Positions 26,542 through 35,223 of a DNA stretch of 64,000 nt are shown piece by piece. Source of the stretch: Flammeovirgaceae bacterium UBA6059 (GTDB taxonomy: Bacteria > Bacteroidota > Bacteroidia > Cytophagales > Cyclobacteriaceae); the NCBI GenBank assembly GCA_002435755.1, contig DIYH01000013.1:1-64000 (forward strand). The letters are read 5' to 3'. The translations under genes were made by a program, and so were the position numbers. The notes under the pieces are model-generated. The model had not been told where the DNA came from and ran no database searches. It was given only the letters and a program-made list of their open reading frames with translations. Numbering within the stretch: position 1 is the first letter of the stretch; each line of letters opens with the position of its first letter.

Positions 26542-26575
26542 TTATTAATAGAGAGTTAACTTTATGAATTAGTGG

Positions 26576-26608
26576 AAAGCCATTCGCAACTGCGAATGGC
26601 TTTTTTTG
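26576..26608 (+). terminator. rho-independent terminator of the SusCD phosphoesterase operon
   Basis: A stem AAAGCCATTCGCA / TGCGAATGGCTTT with a 2-nt apparent loop (4 nt or more once terminal pairs open) is followed by TTTTTTTG. It lies 35 bp after the last gene of the locus. Confidence 0.9.
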
Positions 26609-26716
26609 TTATCAACTGTATCAAACCCTCCTTTGATTGACTGCAGCTTAAGATCAAAAAAAAATGCATTTATTGGGTGATACTTACCTTGAAACTCGGA
26701 CATATCCGTAAATAGT

Positions 26717-27256
26717 ATGATCATGGAAACAATTGAACAAGTCGAGATAACCACCCGCGAGGAACGTATCGTATCTTGGTATGAGGGACTCTTCCCTGCA
26801 GTTTGTGGCTATATCCAAAAGCGTGGTGGAGACTTTGAATTAGCTAAAGAGCTCTTTCAGGAAGCACTCGTTATCTATTATGAAAAGTATGTACTCATTG
26901 GTTTCTTACCCCAAAAAGCAGAGTCCGCTTACATCATGGGTATAGTCAAGAAGCTTTGGCTAAGGGATCACAAAACCCAACGGCGCATGGAGCAACTCGG
27001 AACTATTGATATAACTGAACTCAAGCAACCATCTCCTTTGATCCATAAGCTGCTTCACTTGCTGGAAGCCTCTGGAAAGAGGTGTATGGACTTGCTACAG
27101 TCGTTCTATTATGAAGGGTTGAATATGAAAGACCTATCCAGAAAATTCGGATACGGTAGTGAGCGCTCGGCTACCGTGCAAAAGTATAAATGCCTTGAAA
27201 AGGTGCGTGACGAAGTGAACCAAAAATCATTGAGCTATGAGGACTTCCTTGATTGA
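26717..27256 (+). CDS. ECF-like RNA polymerase sigma factor
   Basis: The 179-residue protein has a sigma region 2-like segment (about 25-65, FELAKELFQEALVIYYEKY) and a region 4-like helix-turn-helix near residues 135-165 (GLNMKDLSRKFGYGSERSAT). A second ATG two codons in is equally possible. It differs from the sigma factor at 13386 and has no FecR partner; instead it overlaps by 20 bp a gene for an 89-residue soluble protein. It probably controls its own small operon and other genes. Confidence 0.82.
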   Translation: MIMETIEQVEITTREERIVSWYEGLFPAVCGYIQKRGGDFELAKELFQEALVIYYEKYVLIGFLPQKAESAYIMGIVKKLWLRDHKTQRRMEQLGTIDITELKQPSPLIHKLLHLLEASGKRCMDLLQSFYYEGLNMKDLSRKFGYGSERSATVQKYKCLEKVRDEVNQKSLSYEDFLD

Positions 27257-27506
27257 AATAGAAAGAATTGATCGTTGGTTATTCAACAAGCATCTGCCTG
27301 AAGAACGTTTATTGATGGAGGCTGAATTACAGTTGGATGAGCAACTGCGGTTGAGAGTGAGTCAACAAAAAGCCGCGCAACATCTTGTTTGGCAATACGG
27401 TCGGAAAAAACTTAAACAGGAGATCAAAATGGTCGAAAAACGACTGTTTGACAGTGTTCAACACAGGTCTTTTCAGAACCAAATCAAGTCCATCTTTAAC
27501 TTCTGA
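27237..27506 (+). CDS. small soluble protein, putative anti-sigma factor
   Basis: This hydrophilic 89-residue helical protein has no membrane segment. Its first 55 residues (IERIDRWLFNKHLPEERLLM, then ELQLDEQLRLRVSQQKAAQ) follow the pattern of the N-terminal sigma-binding helices of Bacteroidota anti-sigma factors (ID-x-YL-x-G-x-L-x-x-EE ... FE-x-x-L-x-x-D-x-x-L). The rest is basic. The 20-bp overlap with the sigma gene and the 4-bp gap to clpP support coordinated production. The role is inferred from pattern and position only. Confidence 0.6.
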   Translation: MRTSLIEIERIDRWLFNKHLPEERLLMEAELQLDEQLRLRVSQQKAAQHLVWQYGRKKLKQEIKMVEKRLFDSVQHRSFQNQIKSIFNF

Positions 27507-27510
27507 TAGT

Positions 27511-28152
27511 ATGAACACCAAATCACATTTGGTCCCGATGGTCATTGATCAAACCAGTCGGGGAGAGCGATCTTATGACATTTTTAGTCTGCTGCTCAAA
27601 GAGCGGATCATCTTTCTTGGATCTGCAATAGACGATCAGTCCGCTAACCTGATCGTAGCGCAGCTACTCTACCTCAACAGTCTTGATACTAAACAACAGA
27701 TTGATATGTACATTCAATCGCCCGGAGGAGCAGTATATGCTGGTATGGCAATCTACGACGCTATGCAGATGATCTCTGCGCCTGTGTCTACTGTGGCAGT
27801 TGGGTTTTGCGGTAGCATGGGAACAGCCTTACTCACTTCCGGGGCGAAAGGTAAACGCTATGCTCTACCTCAGGCTACCATCCATCAGCACCCTGCCGGA
27901 GGCGGGTCGAAAGGCTATACCGAAGATGTACAGATCGCAACGAGAGAGCAGGAGCGATTGCACACACAGCTTTTTCACATCATGGGCAAGAACATCGGGA
28001 AAGACTGGAAGGAAGTAGACAAGTTTTTTCGAAGAGACCGCTTCCTCAACGCCTTGGAGGCTAAAGAATATGGAATAGTGGATGAGGTCTTGGGTGATAC
28101 TTCTCACCTGATCAAATTGGACCGACAGGAGCCGGAAGTGGGCTTCTACTGA
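27511..28152 (+). CDS. clpP: ATP-dependent Clp protease proteolytic subunit
   Basis: The 213-residue protein begins at ATG 27511, which keeps the LVPMVIDQTSRGERSYDIFS segment expected at the mature N-terminus of ClpP (axial loop). The catalytic triad is Ser102 (CGSMGT), His125 (IHQHPAG) and Asp176 (RRDRFLNALEAKEYGIVDEV), so it should be active. ClpP tetradecamers need a ClpX/ClpA-type ATPase, and none is encoded nearby. Placement after a sigma factor and its putative soluble inhibitor is unusual and hints at regulated proteolysis or at a stress-induced second ClpP copy. The motif AACACCAAATC appears in codons 2-5, perhaps by chance. Confidence 0.92.
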   Translation: MNTKSHLVPMVIDQTSRGERSYDIFSLLLKERIIFLGSAIDDQSANLIVAQLLYLNSLDTKQQIDMYIQSPGGAVYAGMAIYDAMQMISAPVSTVAVGFCGSMGTALLTSGAKGKRYALPQATIHQHPAGGGSKGYTEDVQIATREQERLHTQLFHIMGKNIGKDWKEVDKFFRRDRFLNALEAKEYGIVDEVLGDTSHLIKLDRQEPEVGFY

Positions 28153-28235
28153 GTGGTGATAAAGCCTTTGCCAAAGAGTCTTCAAAATCCAACTTGGGCT
28201 TTAAAATATTGCTAAGGAGTTTTCGTCTTTGGAGT

Positions 28236-28547
28236 ATGATTTTTCAAAGTTCTCAGTTTGCTCTTCTGCTGATCGCCTTAGTCCTGTGGTTAGCGGGCTA
28301 CTTTCATACAGGAAAATATGTCAGACCCAAATGGAAAATTCCCGGTAAGCTCTTTTTCTACCTAGCCGTATCAACAGGACTGGTCTACTACTTTGACTAC
28401 TATGCTTTACTGTTTATTCTCGGTCACCCACTTCTCGGACTACTCTTCCACATTCGGATTTGCAAGAAGCATCATATCAACTGGATCAACTGCGAACCAA
28501 GAGAGAAGTATATAGAACTCCAGGAGAAGTGGGCTAGAGGGGAGTGA
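28236..28547 (+). CDS. small membrane protein, unknown function
   Basis: I do not recognise this protein. With the ATG at 28236 it has 103 residues; a TTG at 28194 would add 14. There are three predicted membrane segments (about 5-22, 38-55, 57-72) and a basic C-terminal tail with HIRICKKHHINWINCEP. It lies 83 bp after clpP on the same strand and may be part of that operon. Confidence 0.5.
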   Translation: MIFQSSQFALLLIALVLWLAGYFHTGKYVRPKWKIPGKLFFYLAVSTGLVYYFDYYALLFILGHPLLGLLFHIRICKKHHINWINCEPREKYIELQEKWARGE

Positions 28548-28659
28548 GACTGTTTAAAGCGGTGATTCTTTTAGTTCTATTAAAGGTTATATTCACTGTC
28601 AATGTGCGCTTAACCAATATTTAGGCTCAGTTTGAAACCTAGGAATGACCTGAAAACAT

Positions 28660-28691
28660 CAAAGAGGTAACCCGACCTTTTTGTCTCTTTG
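28660..28691 (+). terminator. possible terminator hairpin
   Basis: CAAAGAG and CTCTTTG form a 7-bp inverted repeat with an inner AGGT/ACCT pairing and a TTTTT inside the structure. Geometry is poor, but it lies in the gap between the convergent clpP-side unit and the FtsX-like permease gene. Confidence 0.25.
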
Positions 28692-28781
28692 AAGCAAGCC
28701 ACTAGGCAATGTAACATACAGTTATAGTTCTATCTAACCCTTATGTCCTTATAATTCGTTAAGAATTCTCCCTTATTAAAA

Positions 28782-31361
28782 CTACTCAGACTTCAATACT
28801 TCTGATGGATTCACCTTTGTAGCTTTATAGATCTGGCTAAACACTGTGACTGCTAAAGATGTGATGATGATAGTTAGTGCCAGCATCACAGTCCAGGGGT
28901 TGAGCGGTTTGGTGATCGAAAACATACTGTGCCCTGTGCCATTTATGAAGTAGGTGGCTATCGGCACGCCGATAAGGAAGGATACCAGAATAATTGGGGC
29001 ATATTGCTTAGCAATGGTCTTAACAATATGCTGCCAGTCAGCACCCAGAGCTTTACGTATACCAAATTCCTTGAAGCGCTTTTGGATATTGAATGATAGT
29101 AATCCGTACAAGCCCAGGCAAGAGAGTATAATAGAAATGACCGCAATAGTCATCATCAGAGTAATATTGGAGTCTACATTGTTGTAAGCTCTATTGAAGA
29201 TCTCATCTTGATAGTACTTCGAATAGGGATCATCCGGTGCTATTTGATGAAATGCTTCTTGCATGGCACCATCGACGATAACAGTATTGCCTTGCTCTGT
29301 TTTAAGTATTAAATAGTTGTATTTAGGAGTTTCGCTAGCAGTGAAGATCATTGGACGGATCTCATCATAACCGAAGAAAGTGTGATGAACATTCTCCGTC
29401 AGTCCAACAACCGTTCTATCCACGCCATCAAAGGTGAGCGTTTTACCGATAGGTGAGTCCCAGCCCATTCGGTCCGAAAATGCCCGATTGACAATCATAC
29501 TCTTTGATTCCTCCAATGATTTGTTTTTTTCAAAATACCGACCTTCGAGCAGTGGTATTTTTAGGGTTTCCAGATAACCAGGACTAATATCATATGCCAG
29601 GGTTTTAATCTGGTCCTCTAGTTGGTTGACTACCGTAAATCTGTTGTCAATACCCACATGTCCTTTAGCACCCACGGCTGATATGACGGCATTATTGTTA
29701 AGGGCCGCCTCTTTTAGTAGGTCGTACTGCTGTTGATCATTGACTTTGATAGCCAGGACATTGTCAGGTTCGTATCCCCAATCCAGCTCCTTGATAAACA
29801 TGGCATTATCAGTAAAAATGAGACTGCCTATGATACTTGTGAAGGCAATGAACAACTGAAGTGTTAAGAGCACTCGGCTAAACAGGTTGGCACTTCCAAA
29901 TTTCACACTCCCTTTGATGATAGCGTTAGGCTGAAACTTGGAGATGTAGAAAGCTGGGTATGCACCAGATACTATACCAGTCAGTAGAAATATGCTGATG
30001 AAAAAGTACATTGCAAACTGCGGTGATGAGAACGCAAATGGTATTTCTATACCGGCCATAGCACTGAAGCCAGGCTGGAAAAAATAGTAGCAAAGCGCTA
30101 CCCCAAGAATGATAGAAAACATGGAGACCAGAAAGTTTTCAACCAGGAAAAGCAAGATAATACCCTGTCTCGCGCTACCCATTACCTTCCTTATGGCTAT
30201 TTCCTTAAGTCTTCTGGTTGCAGTTGATACTGCTACATTGACATAGTTGAAGCAAGCCATGATCAATAAGAGAGTACCAACAAATGGCATACCGTACACA
30301 CCGTCGAGACTATTGCCATAAGAGACTGGTTGATGTATTTCCCAGGAGCGATGACTCAATTCCGGAAGGCTGATCAACTCAAAGCCCTCTACTTTGAGTT
30401 CACCATTGGCTGCGTTTTGGATTTTTGCATAAGAGGCTAGTGTTTCCTCCAGTGCTGAAGGGTTTGTATCTTCCAGTACTACAAAGGTTGCGCTGTTGAA
30501 GCGTGACCAATCGTTATCCCTTTGAAGTTGTAGATCAAAATAGTTTTCTAAAGGAAGGAGGATTGAGGGCGCAAAGCTGGCATTTAGCGGTCGCTCGGTA
30601 AAAACTCCTGCCACTATGAAAGTTTGCTTTGTGCCCTGTGCGAATTGTAGTACCATTTCCTTACCCATTGGGTCATATTCACCGAAGTACTTAGTGGCCA
30701 TTTCCTCGCTGATCATCACATTGCCCCTGGTTTCTAGTGCGGCTCTGTTGCCGTATTGCAATGGAAATTCGAAAGCATACATGAATGATGGGTCGGCAAA
30801 GAGTACACGTTCTTGAAAGACATTACGATCAAAACGGACGTTGGCCTGCTCATACTGCATGCGCACAGCGAATTTTACCTCTGGCTGATCTTCCAATAGT
30901 CTTTGTGAGATTGGGAGAGGAGAAGGGCCATGCAGGGCCAGTTTGTCTTTTTCCATTACCTGGCTGACGACCTGATAAGTACGATCTACATTGGGGTGGA
31001 ATGAATCGAGATGCAGCTGAAAATCCATCCAAATGAATGTTGTGATGGCACAACCAATGGCCAATGCCAAGCCGAAAATGCTGATTGAGGAGGTCACGGG
31101 ATTCTTGAGTAGGGCCCGGGAACTGGTTTTGATATAGTTACTGATCATGATTTGAATTTCTATTGAGATTTTTGACGTAATTGCTTTGAGTTTAAGAAGG
31201 CTTAGCGCATCAAAGAGCATCAGCATTTGGGCTTTTATCAATGACTGATGCAGGACACGCTCCTGATAGAGTTCGAGCATGTCTCCTTCGAGATCATCTC
31301 TGTAGATGTCAGGCACACATAGCTGCCAGAGCTTGAGCAGTAACCTCGGAGGCGTTTTCAT
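28782..31361 (-). CDS. FtsX-like ABC transporter permease with PadR-associated N-terminal domain
   Basis: The 859-residue protein has an N-terminal permease prefix (1-70, LLLKLWQLCVPDIYRDDLEG), then two MacB/FtsX-like halves. Each half has one membrane helix, a large periplasmic domain and a three-helix FtsX core (ATRRLKEIAIRKVMGSARQG; IQKRFKEFGIRKALGADWQH). It is the membrane part of a MacB-like mechanotransmission transporter, but no ATPase gene is adjacent, as is common for this Bacteroidota family. The start overlaps the stop of the PadR gene by 4 bp, so repression by PadR is very likely. The substrate is unknown. Confidence 0.9.
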   Translation of the reverse strand: MKTPPRLLLKLWQLCVPDIYRDDLEGDMLELYQERVLHQSLIKAQMLMLFDALSLLKLKAITSKISIEIQIMISNYIKTSSRALLKNPVTSSISIFGLALAIGCAITTFIWMDFQLHLDSFHPNVDRTYQVVSQVMEKDKLALHGPSPLPISQRLLEDQPEVKFAVRMQYEQANVRFDRNVFQERVLFADPSFMYAFEFPLQYGNRAALETRGNVMISEEMATKYFGEYDPMGKEMVLQFAQGTKQTFIVAGVFTERPLNASFAPSILLPLENYFDLQLQRDNDWSRFNSATFVVLEDTNPSALEETLASYAKIQNAANGELKVEGFELISLPELSHRSWEIHQPVSYGNSLDGVYGMPFVGTLLLIMACFNYVNVAVSTATRRLKEIAIRKVMGSARQGIILLFLVENFLVSMFSIILGVALCYYFFQPGFSAMAGIEIPFAFSSPQFAMYFFISIFLLTGIVSGAYPAFYISKFQPNAIIKGSVKFGSANLFSRVLLTLQLFIAFTSIIGSLIFTDNAMFIKELDWGYEPDNVLAIKVNDQQQYDLLKEAALNNNAVISAVGAKGHVGIDNRFTVVNQLEDQIKTLAYDISPGYLETLKIPLLEGRYFEKNKSLEESKSMIVNRAFSDRMGWDSPIGKTLTFDGVDRTVVGLTENVHHTFFGYDEIRPMIFTASETPKYNYLILKTEQGNTVIVDGAMQEAFHQIAPDDPYSKYYQDEIFNRAYNNVDSNITLMMTIAVISIILSCLGLYGLLSFNIQKRFKEFGIRKALGADWQHIVKTIAKQYAPIILVSFLIGVPIATYFINGTGHSMFSITKPLNPWTVMLALTIIITSLAVTVFSQIYKATKVNPSEVLKSE

Positions 31362-31702
31362 TTACCAGAAGGGAATAATTCAAAGACACCTGACGGAATA
31401 TCCCTCCAAAGCTGCTGACGGTCCTCCATCGCCTGACGAAGTTCTTTCTGACCTGAGATAGTCACCTTAAAGAAGCGTTTGGGCTTACCACCCCTGACTT
31501 TAGTAGCTTCTCCCAATTCTGAAGTCAGAAAACCCTTGTCTTCCAGTCTATAAAGTGCTGTATGAAGTGCACCCATGCTGACTGATCGTTTGAGCCGTTC
31601 TTCAATTTCCTTCTTGATCGCCAGGCCGTAAGCTTCCTCATTGAGGATGCCGATAGTGAGCATGACGATTTCTTCGAATTCTCCGAGTTGATGCTTTGAC
31701 AT
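31358..31702 (-). CDS. PadR-family transcriptional regulator
   Basis: The 114-residue winged-helix protein shows the PadR pattern: LGEFEEIVMLTIGILNEEAY at the N-terminus, MGALHTALYRLEDKGFLTSE for the recognition helix, and GGKPKRFFKVT for the wing. It is translationally coupled to the permease gene it presumably controls. A perfect 17-bp inverted repeat just upstream is a strong operator candidate for autoregulation. Confidence 0.93.
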   Translation of the reverse strand: MSKHQLGEFEEIVMLTIGILNEEAYGLAIKKEIEERLKRSVSMGALHTALYRLEDKGFLTSELGEATKVRGGKPKRFFKVTISGQKELRQAMEDRQQLWRDIPSGVFELFPSGK

Positions 31703-31708
31703 TTTTTA

Positions 31709-31760
31709 TTTTCTAATTGCAGGTAATATAAGTGTTTTTATTATACCTGCAATTAGAAAA
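31709..31760 (-). promoter_or_regulatory. perfect 17-bp inverted repeat, probable PadR operator
   Basis: TTTTCTAATTGCAGGTA (31709-31725) and its exact reverse complement TACCTGCAATTAGAAAA (31744-31760) flank an 18-bp AT-rich spacer, 7 bp upstream of the PadR start codon. The spacer could hold the promoter, so a bound dimer pair would block the padR-permease operon. Confidence 0.7.
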
Positions 31761-31828
31761 ATTGTTTCATTTTAATAGAAGTATTTCATTGATCCCGATA
31801 GGGAAGGAGGGCTGAAATAATACTCAGG

Positions 31829-32422
31829 TCATAAAAACATAGTCCATACTATGCTTACAACAAGAAGTATGGCAAAGGCCAGGTTGATTTTAGAAGCAAG
31901 GTGATCAGAGGACAACCGCTTGGCAATAAAGGTGCCACCGTATGCCCATACCATATTGGTGCAAAAAGCGAAAGCCATGCTCCAGATCATCAAAAGGATG
32001 AAACTACGAAAATACTGGTCTCCTGGCTGTGTGTACTGTGATACCATGGCAATCACTGCAAAGTAAGCTTTTGGGTTGACCAGGTTGAGCATTACCCCTT
32101 GAATCGGCCCAAGTGCTTTGGCTTTTGCTGTATGGAGTGGAGGAGCAGTAGCAATCTTATAGGCGAGATACAACATGTATAGCAGACTCACCCATTGAAA
32201 GATGGTATGGACCAGGGGATATTGGTCAAAGAGCAACCCCAGGCCTAAGGCCACCATCACATAGATGATGACCATCCCAATGATCAAACCAATGATGTAG
32301 TAGATGGTCCTTGCGAACCCATATGCGGCACCACTAGCCGCAATACTCAGTGTCGCAGGCCCTGGTGTAGCAAACAGGGCAAAAGCCAGGAGAAGAAACG
32401 GAATGAATGGTTGTACCAGCAT
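31829..32422 (-). CDS. LysE/RhtB-family amino-acid exporter
   Basis: The 197-residue protein starts at ATG 32422; a GTG at 32434 is possible. It has the LysE signature FALFATPGPATLSIAASGAA near the N-terminus and NLVNPKAYFAVIAMVSQ in the middle, with about six membrane helices. It would export an amino acid or related small metabolite from the cytoplasm. It stands alone between the PadR palindrome and a small lipoprotein gene. Confidence 0.88.
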   Translation of the reverse strand: MLVQPFIPFLLLAFALFATPGPATLSIAASGAAYGFARTIYYIIGLIIGMVIIYVMVALGLGLLFDQYPLVHTIFQWVSLLYMLYLAYKIATAPPLHTAKAKALGPIQGVMLNLVNPKAYFAVIAMVSQYTQPGDQYFRSFILLMIWSMAFAFCTNMVWAYGGTFIAKRLSSDHLASKINLAFAILLVVSIVWTMFL

Positions 32423-32591
32423 GAGACACCTCACAAAATGAGTCTGTAAAATAGCGCTGATAAATCGCCAGATGCAAATTGCTATTTGTAGAAACTACAT
32501 ATCGTGGGTTGACACTTTTAGAGACAAAATCGCTTTCGTATAGGCTGCTTAACGGCAATGAAAGACCACAAGATGCTACAGGATTATACCC

Positions 32592-32933
32592 TTAGTTCAG
32601 ACTATATTCAAAACTTCTCGTTTCTCCGGCAGTGATCTGAAAGAAACCTATGTTATCGCGTAGGTCATACCATGTATAGTTACCGGCGTTCAAGTTAGCG
32701 ACATTGATCTCTCCTGAAATGGGGTTTAGTCCTTCAATAAGTGGCTGAACCCTCAGCAAGCTCGGTATTTCATAGACTGTTTCAGGATAGATGTTGATCC
32801 TTACGTCTTGAAGATCAGTGCCGGAGAAGACTAGCATTGCTCCACCAGTAGTTGGAATGTCATCCTCATCACATGAAGACAGAGGGATATACAAGAGTAA
32901 AAAAGCCAGTGAAAAAGTGAGTCTTGAGATCAT
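32592..32933 (-). CDS. small lipoprotein, unknown function
   Basis: The 113-residue protein has a signal peptide with lipobox PLSSC (Cys20). The mature part looks like a single beta-sandwich (LVFSGTDLQDVRINIYPET; LNAGNYTWYDLRDN; GETRSFEYSLN), reminiscent of small DUF4397-like surface domains. No catalytic motif is visible. Confidence 0.6.
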   Translation of the reverse strand: MISRLTFSLAFLLLYIPLSSCDEDDIPTTGGAMLVFSGTDLQDVRINIYPETVYEIPSLLRVQPLIEGLNPISGEINVANLNAGNYTWYDLRDNIGFFQITAGETRSFEYSLN

Positions 32934-33460
32934 AACGATATTCTGATTGTTTATTGATGTCTAATTTGGAAACGGCCCTATCCTCGGACACTTAGTTTAC
33001 CAGAGGTATTGTTATGGACAACTGTCTCATATGTGCCGGCCATAGGCCGAGGTAGGTGAGGGATTCTTTGTAAGAATGAGTTGATAACGTCTTGTGCTGC
33101 GTACATCGTGGTAGTCTGCATACTGGATTCTAAATGGGTATGTCAATTTAGCTTAGAAGATGGTCAGCTAACTGATTTAACTTCTTAAATCGGAGCGAAT
33201 CTAATGCTTCCTGGTTTATCTAAATATTATGTTTTCGACTGTCTTAAAAGAAAACCTCAGAGAGGTATTCGGGCTTCTATGTTTGATCACATAAGAGTTT
33301 TCTAATTTGGATGAATTGTATCATTTTCTGGCTCTCGACATAGTCATTACTAACCCAACAGGCCTCCGGAGTACCATTTTATTCATACTACGACGAATGT
33401 AAAACCCCCTGCAGAAGTAATCTGTTCTACAGGAGGTTCATGATTGTTTTATGAGTTAGC
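32934..33460. other. 527-bp intergenic region
   Basis: No gene, RNA or repeat is recognisable apart from the terminator at its right end (33402-33440). It separates the small lipoprotein gene from the SRPBCC gene, both on the minus strand, so the promoter of the lipoprotein gene should lie here. Confidence 0.5.
33402..33440 (-). terminator. rho-independent terminator after the SRPBCC gene
   Basis: On the minus strand AACCTCCTGTAGAA pairs imperfectly with TTCTGCAGGGGGTT around CAGATTAC and runs into TTTTAC. It lies 21 bp after the stop codon. Confidence 0.65.
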
Positions 33461-34003
33461 TCAGGATTCTTCTACCGCTTTTTTAAGTAGCTGCAATCCT
33501 TGTTCATTGGTGGCTTCCATATTCTTGCGTACACCAAACAGCCACATGAAAAATGCATCAATGAGAGCTGAACTGAGTTTGAACCTCTGGGTTACGGTCA
33601 CATTTCCATCAGACCCTGTGAAGTTATACTCGAACGTAGGTTTTGCTTGAAAAGGCTTCTGAATGTCACAACGCATGCTGATTGAGTTAAGCTCATTGAT
33701 TCTTGCTATTTCTTGATACCCAATGTCCTTACCCTTGTTGCCCACCCAGTGGTATTGTGCTCCGACTTCTCCATCAGTACCTTTCACTTCTATTTTCTGT
33801 GTAGGGTCCTGTACCAAAAAGGGTGACCACTTGGGGAAATTGTTGAGGTATTTAACCATGTCGAACACCTCCTTCTTTGCGCCCCGAATGGTCACCCTTT
33901 TTGTGATCTCAATTTGAGTGAGTTGACTGGCCTGATACAGTCCAAATCCGATGAAAAGTACCAATGCTGCTGCTATTATCGATAGTATCATTTTGACTTT
34001 CAT
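33461..34003 (-). CDS. SRPBCC (polyketide cyclase-like) family protein
   Basis: The 180-residue protein has one N-terminal membrane helix (about 5-24) and then a START/SRPBCC-type domain (VTIRGAKKEVFDMVKYLNNF; PKWSPFLVQDPTQKIE). These helix-grip domains bind hydrophobic ligands; many are uncharacterised. The YciI-like gene lies 18 bp upstream, so they form one unit, ending in the terminator at 33402. Confidence 0.85.
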   Translation of the reverse strand: MKVKMILSIIAAALVLFIGFGLYQASQLTQIEITKRVTIRGAKKEVFDMVKYLNNFPKWSPFLVQDPTQKIEVKGTDGEVGAQYHWVGNKGKDIGYQEIARINELNSISMRCDIQKPFQAKPTFEYNFTGSDGNVTVTQRFKLSSALIDAFFMWLFGVRKNMEATNEQGLQLLKKAVEES

Positions 34004-34021
34004 TTTAGTAGGCTGTTTTGA

Positions 34022-34372
34022 TTAAGGCTCCATTGGAGTGATGCTTCTTATTTCTACCGAGCCTCCGATGTTTAGTATAGGGCAGGCCTTAGCCATTTCG
34101 CTAGCGTCATCAAGGTTTTGTGCACGGACGATCATGTTGCCACCAACTATCATTCCATCAGCAGAGTACATACCTGGTGTAGTGGTCAGGTCTGAGCTAA
34201 TGAGTGTTCCATCATCGCCAAGCCTATGTGTACTAACAAGTTTTTCGCTTATGGCCAATTGGCCAATAAAACCACCCCACTGCTGCTGCTGTTCCAATTC
34301 CTCTTTGGTAGGTTGATAATCAGCCTTAGGTGTATACCTGAAGATCATCATAAATTCTTTCGTCTCTTTCAT
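34022..34372 (-). CDS. YciI-family protein
   Basis: The 116-residue protein matches the YCII/DGPF family (EFMMIFRYTPKADYQPTKEE; MIVRAQNLDDASEMAKACPI), a dimeric ferredoxin-like fold. A start seven codons later (MMIF) is possible. The enzymatic role is unknown; in some bacteria such proteins accompany ECF sigma factors, but none is adjacent here. Confidence 0.88.
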   Translation of the reverse strand: MKETKEFMMIFRYTPKADYQPTKEELEQQQQWGGFIGQLAISEKLVSTHRLGDDGTLISSDLTTTPGMYSADGMIVGGNMIVRAQNLDDASEMAKACPILNIGGSVEIRSITPMEP

Positions 34373-34493
34373 GTTTGTAGTGTTTAGTTTTTAATGTTCC
34401 CTACAAAGCTGAAGAGCCGTGAAATCAAAAAACTTGTCCTATGACAGGAAAGCAGAAAAGGGCTGAGTTTACCGATAGGGACCAGTATGGAGC

Positions 34494-35219
34494 TTACGAA
34501 GTGGTAAAAAGCTTGCGATAAACCGTCAAATGGAGGGAAATAATAGTGGCCGGAGCAAAGGCTGGAATGAAACAGAACGGGAAAAGGGCGAGGGCCTCAA
34601 CCCCCTGAGAGCCAGTGTCTATCGACAATTTGGTAAGGATCAATGCAGTAGCGGAGGTGGTTACTATGTCTAGCAACCCAAAGGTGTTCCACACTATCGT
34701 CAGTTTATGTGCGAAAGGTTTGCCGACCCTAATGGCATAAGCCACGTATAGACTACTCACCGCGGTGACGATATCTCCAATTCCAGCGATCAAGCCTATA
34801 GACTTGGGTAATACGCCTATCAAAAAAAGAACCAAAAAGAACGAGCCTATAAGACGAAAGATATGTAGTTGCACCATATCTGACAGAGGTAACTGTCTTA
34901 CTATTTCTTTGTATGGCGCCAGGTTGAAGACCACCACTAGGAGGAAGGTCAGCAGTGGAAACATGGTAAACAGCAGGATTCTCGGTGGAAGCATCAGCTC
35001 ATCAAACCAACCTAGCTGACCCGCAACGGTAACATAGCACAGGTAAATCAGGTAGAATAGTACGATTGCCATCCTGATACTACCAGAACGACTCGCCAAT
35101 CTTTCCGACGTTGCGGCTCCTTTTTTAGCCAGTGTCGCTATCATGAAAATAGGGATTGGGATGACAATAAGAAATAAGATCGAGATCCAAAGAGGTATGT
35201 TTTCTGCGAATGTGATCAT
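34494..35219 (-). CDS. multi-pass membrane protein, unknown function
   Basis: With the ATG at 35219 the protein has 241 residues and about seven hydrophobic helices spread over its whole length, with short polar loops. No family motif is recognised. The start lies 5 bp beyond the stop codon of the Crp-type regulator gene, so the two are co-transcribed and the regulator may control it. Confidence 0.6.
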   Translation of the reverse strand: MITFAENIPLWISILFLIVIPIPIFMIATLAKKGAATSERLASRSGSIRMAIVLFYLIYLCYVTVAGQLGWFDELMLPPRILLFTMFPLLTFLLVVVFNLAPYKEIVRQLPLSDMVQLHIFRLIGSFFLVLFLIGVLPKSIGLIAGIGDIVTAVSSLYVAYAIRVGKPFAHKLTIVWNTFGLLDIVTTSATALILTKLSIDTGSQGVEALALFPFCFIPAFAPATIISLHLTVYRKLFTTS

Positions 35220-35223
35220 ATCA

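Noticed and set aside
27514..27524. AACACCAAATC in the first codons of clpP as evidence for a later start at 27538
   Set aside because: The later start would remove the LVPM segment that is conserved at the mature N-terminus of ClpP; the match is probably chance or a dual-use sequence.
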